From Cardiocondyla obscurior (Eukaryota > Arthropoda > Insecta > Hymenoptera > Formicidae), in contig NC_091869.1 in the NCBI RefSeq assembly GCF_019399895.1, forward strand, positions 744,001-808,000: a stretch of 64,000 bases of DNA. The letters are read 5' to 3'. Both the position numbers and the translations under genes were made by a program. Below the pieces are notes generated by a model, which worked only from the letters and a program-made list of their open reading frames with translations, searched no databases and was not told the DNA's origin. Below are positions 60,625-64,000 of the stretch, piece by piece. Each line of letters starts with the position of its first letter. The first letter of the stretch is position 1.

Positions 60625-63600
60625 GTGCGTCCGCGGGACTGATAATGGGAATCGCCGACGCTTACTCTCTCGCGCTCTCCGCTCGACTCCGCGATTTTAT
60701 TATATTATTTTTATTTAATTATCGATCTTCTTTGAAAGAGATATTTGTGTTAAGAATATCGCCGTATCGTCGTACATCGCGCTTCGTTTCTCTTATATAA
60801 ATGTTATCACGGTTAAATTTATTTTATTGAATATGGATTTGTTATATTAATTTATATGGAGATTTAGAATTAGACCTTTCCCAGCCACTTTTCTAATATC
60901 TCATCGCCATTACCGCACGACATGAATTATATTTTTCTCAAACGAAAAATATGCTTTTGATAAATAACCTAGCGATAATTCTATAACTGTTTGTACGTAA
61001 CTAGATTTAATTTTTCTAATGAACTGTTATTCCTTTTCTACAAAAAAAATACCCTCATTTTCCGCGGAAATAATTGAAACTGTTAAAAAGCTCGGAGTCT
61101 GTTTCGGTGTCTGCGGATACTGGATGTTTACCACCGTTGTGGCAAATTACCCTCTTTCCCGTAAAAAAAAAAAAGAATCTCTTCCCGAAAAAAAATGTTG
61201 GACAATCCAGATTTTCCAATTTAATTTTTTATATATATTTTGATAGATTTTTTAATATTTTATAATAAAAAGATAGAATTTTTACGCGATATCCATAAAT
61301 AATGGTTAATAAAAATTTGACTCTTCTCTGATACGAATTACTGACTGTCTCGATACATCTACAATATCGATCATCTCGCGAAAAGGAGTTTCTTAAAAAA
61401 AAAAAAAAATTGTTGCGTATCCTTTATCGCTCCTCTTATTGCGCAACGTAAACAAAGCCTACGTTTCTCCGACAACTCTCTTTAATCGTCTCACCAACGA
61501 AAATGGAAATTGCTGTTAAATAGAAATAGGATATCGTGTAGCGCGTCAATTCTACAGCTAGATTCTAAGGTATAATATTAAAAAGTTAGCGCAGCTCTTC
61601 GGAATATAAAATACCGTAGTCTGCTTTTAACTTCGTGGTTAACCTACATTCTACGGGTAACGAGGGCGTCTACCAATATTAAAGTCCGTTTATTCGCGTA
61701 CATCTTATCGATCGTGCGTTTCGATCGACTTCACGTATGTTGCATTCCTGCGGTGAGGGGCGATGTACCATTTTCGAATAAACCTTACTCTCGACATTTT
61801 CGCGTTTACCCTACAGCCGTACCACCGGCAAACTCGAATTACCGAATTAAATATTCCAATTATACACAACCAAAACGCCAACGTGAAATCTTCATCGGGG
61901 TGCATCTCGCCGCGGTGTCGATATCCCGCATTTATAAAATTCATAAGGACCTGCATAAATAAAACCGACAAAGTTCCCATCCTCGAGAGAGTTTGATTTC
62001 AATCGATGTAAATAAATGTGTACCGTGTAACGTTTATTATATCCCTTCGCGCTTTTATGAAATATTACGAAGTGTCTCTCTTTCTTTTCTTTTTTTTTTT
62101 ATTCTCGAAATGTTTGATAGATTACGGTAACTGTTGTTCTAAAATCACATTGCCAAAATCAATAACCCTTGAAAGCTTATTAGGCGTTTTGTACCCGCAA
62201 TTGGTTTACAACGTTGCCCGCTTGTAATATTGCGTGTAATATCAGTCATTACATGTGCAATTACTCTAACGAGAAAAGCGATCACTCGGTGTAATGCACG
62301 TCGAATCGCTGCCAGAAACGTTCGCGCGATCAACCAATTACTACGTCGATTACACGCGCACACCCACGTGTTTGCATATAACGCTTGGCCCTGTCATTAA
62401 GCAGCCGGCGGTTATAAAACTGCAGCGATCTCTCGATGGCGAACGAATTGTATTATTAAATGTCTCACTCCGTCACGTGCAAGCTTTAATTCTTTTTCTT
62501 TTTTTCTTTCTTTCTTTTTTCTCTTTTTTATTTTTCGTTTCCCTCGCATAAACCGCGTGTAAAGCGCGAGATAAATTAAAACAAAGTCCAGCAGAAATAA
62601 AAAGCGCCTTGCATAAATTAATTCTACGAACAAACGTCTCACGTTAAAAATATTTCAAACGGTTCAACTATATTATTTACAATTGTCACTCGCTGTTGAA
62701 AGTATTCCGCTTGCGTTCTATTACGCAGCGCACTTTACAGGGAATTTCCGATTGCAAAAAAAGAAAAAAAAAGAAAAAAGAAAAAAAGAAATTCGCGCGA
62801 AAAGCGTGGTACGTAAATGAAGTACGTATATTGAAGATTCTAGGCGCGGAGTTATTAAGCAGATCGAATAAGCCCGGGGGTACGTGTTCGCTACGGAAGT
62901 TTTTCACGCGTGCCCGGATTCCCCGACGGTCGACGGACGACGATGCGGCTGACGTAAAACGTGAGAGTCTACGAGTGAGCCGCGTAGGTGGATGCAAGTA
63001 TGTAGGTACGTGAGAAGCGACGTGGGCGAAGCGTTGCATTGCCGCCACGTAATATTCAATCATGCATTTCACCCGCGCGCGCACAGAACCTTCGTTTCGC
63101 GGCGAAGGCGACGATCCATCAGTAATTCTTGAATTTATCGCGAGCTGATATTTATTATCTCCATTCCGTGACGAAATAAACACATATACGATCTGTATAA
63201 AAGTTATTAATGGATCGGTCTCCGCGGATTACTCAAAGCGAATAAATAACATTCAGATCAAAGGGTGCTGAAAAAGAGAGAGACAGAGAAAAAACTTTAT
63301 ATCAAAATTTTGATACGTTTCCCTTTTTTTCAATTACTGTAAAAAATTTTTTATTTTTATAAAATAGGATGTTACGCTGAAGTTTACACTAGATAAAAAT
63401 TCGCGTGGAATGTTGCTAAAAAGATATGCGCCGCTATTTTAATACTGAACTCAAAAAAAAAAGGAAAGCTTTGTGTTTGAATACCACGCCGCTTGTTCTC
63501 TCTCTTTTTTTCTCTTTCTTTCTCTCACTCTCTCTTTCTCTCTCCTTCTCGTTAAAATATCGCGTTTCTAGACCACGACCTTCTCTCGCGAGCTCGGGAC

Positions 63601-64000
63601 GGTTCATTGAAAATACCGGAATATCGCGTGCTTAATAAAATCCCATACGTATGCCATAGCGTTCGCTGCCAGCTATTACCGACACAACCGACGACGCTCG
63701 TACTTCGTTATTGCGCATGGGATCGCGGTACGAATGCGAAATCACCGAGGACTGTTCCGCGAACGCGCGCTCCTCGTAGAACCGAAAGTCGCGTTTTCTC
63801 GAGGCTCTGACGATGCGGCGGCCGCGTTGCGACACGAGTCGGGTAAGAAACTATAATCCGACTCGGCGAAAAAAAAAGAAAAGAAAAAAAAACAGGCGTA
63901 TTCTAAGGACGAAAACGCAAAACGCGTTTCTCCCATTGTGCATTTCCCCGAGCAGCTTTCTGATTTGTCAAATTTAGGAAAAATTTTTCTGATAACTTCC
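60625..64000 (+). other. Non-coding right-hand end
   Basis: AT-rich DNA with GC-rich patches at about 62,880-63,110 and 63,560-63,940. A short frame (MRRPRCDTSR) from 63813 ends at a donor-like CGG-GTAAGA at 63843 in phase 0. It is weak and unrecognised. A 91-codon minus-strand frame at 61980-61705 has one hydrophobic stretch, but other frames are open there too and I do not call it. Confidence 0.35.

Noticed and set aside
61705..61980. 91-codon minus-strand frame with an ATG and one hydrophobic stretch
   Set aside because: Two plus-strand frames are open over the same bases, and there is no homology or codon signal to prefer it.
49003..64000. Search for the HR3 zinc-finger DNA-binding exon
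   Set aside because: No sequence able to encode the CxVCGDKSSG or CEGCKGFF motifs was found on the plus strand, so it is placed outside the window.

Overview
The window looks like insect nuclear DNA, most likely from a hymenopteran and perhaps an ant. The taxon call is an inference from the intron-rich layout, the alternation of AT-rich stretches with short CpG-rich islands, the many simple repeats and the insect-type proteins; nothing here fixes the species. There are no operons, prokaryotic genes, CRISPR arrays or rRNA genes, and I saw no tRNA gene. Almost all of the 64 kb is intron or intergenic DNA.

Left end, 1-1847, minus strand: the first two coding exons of histidine decarboxylase (Hdc). 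Together they give the first 105 residues, with matching splice phases. The rest of the gene, including the PLP lysine, lies off the left edge.

Region 3-4.6 kb, plus strand: a GC-rich island, a diverged tandem duplication and two or three short exon-like blocks with good splice sites but no long reading frame. They could be 5' UTR exons of the plus-strand gene or a separate non-coding RNA.

Region about 14-49 kb, plus strand: the 5' part of a nuclear receptor gene recognised as HR3 (Hr46/DHR3, the insect ROR; NR1F). The firm anchor is the N-terminal exon at 48879-49002 (MFEMWSAVSSKLE ... SSGSIK), which ends in phase 1 exactly where DHR3 continues into its DNA-binding domain. A glutamine-rich first exon at 30374-30557 ends in the same phase. 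Four smaller candidates (14438-14456, 26492-26534, 35358-35373, 48410-48491) also run from an ATG to a phase-1 donor. The common DNA-binding exon is not in the window, so the last HR3 intron runs past 64,000.

Regulation: HR3 is a classical ecdysone-responsive gene. The locus holds two exact matches to the palindromic ecdysone response element consensus (17060-17072 and 34716-34728) and one single-mismatch match (11888-11900). The most interesting reading is a long HR3 control region with several alternative first exons and scattered EcR/USP sites, head-to-head with Hdc.

Other content: a 128-bp MITE-like element flanked by TTAA, a two-block motif shared between 20.6 and 32.4 kb, many microsatellites, a 1.5-kb GC-rich island at 41.9-43.5 kb, and a phase-0 candidate first exon of unknown identity at 60571-60624.
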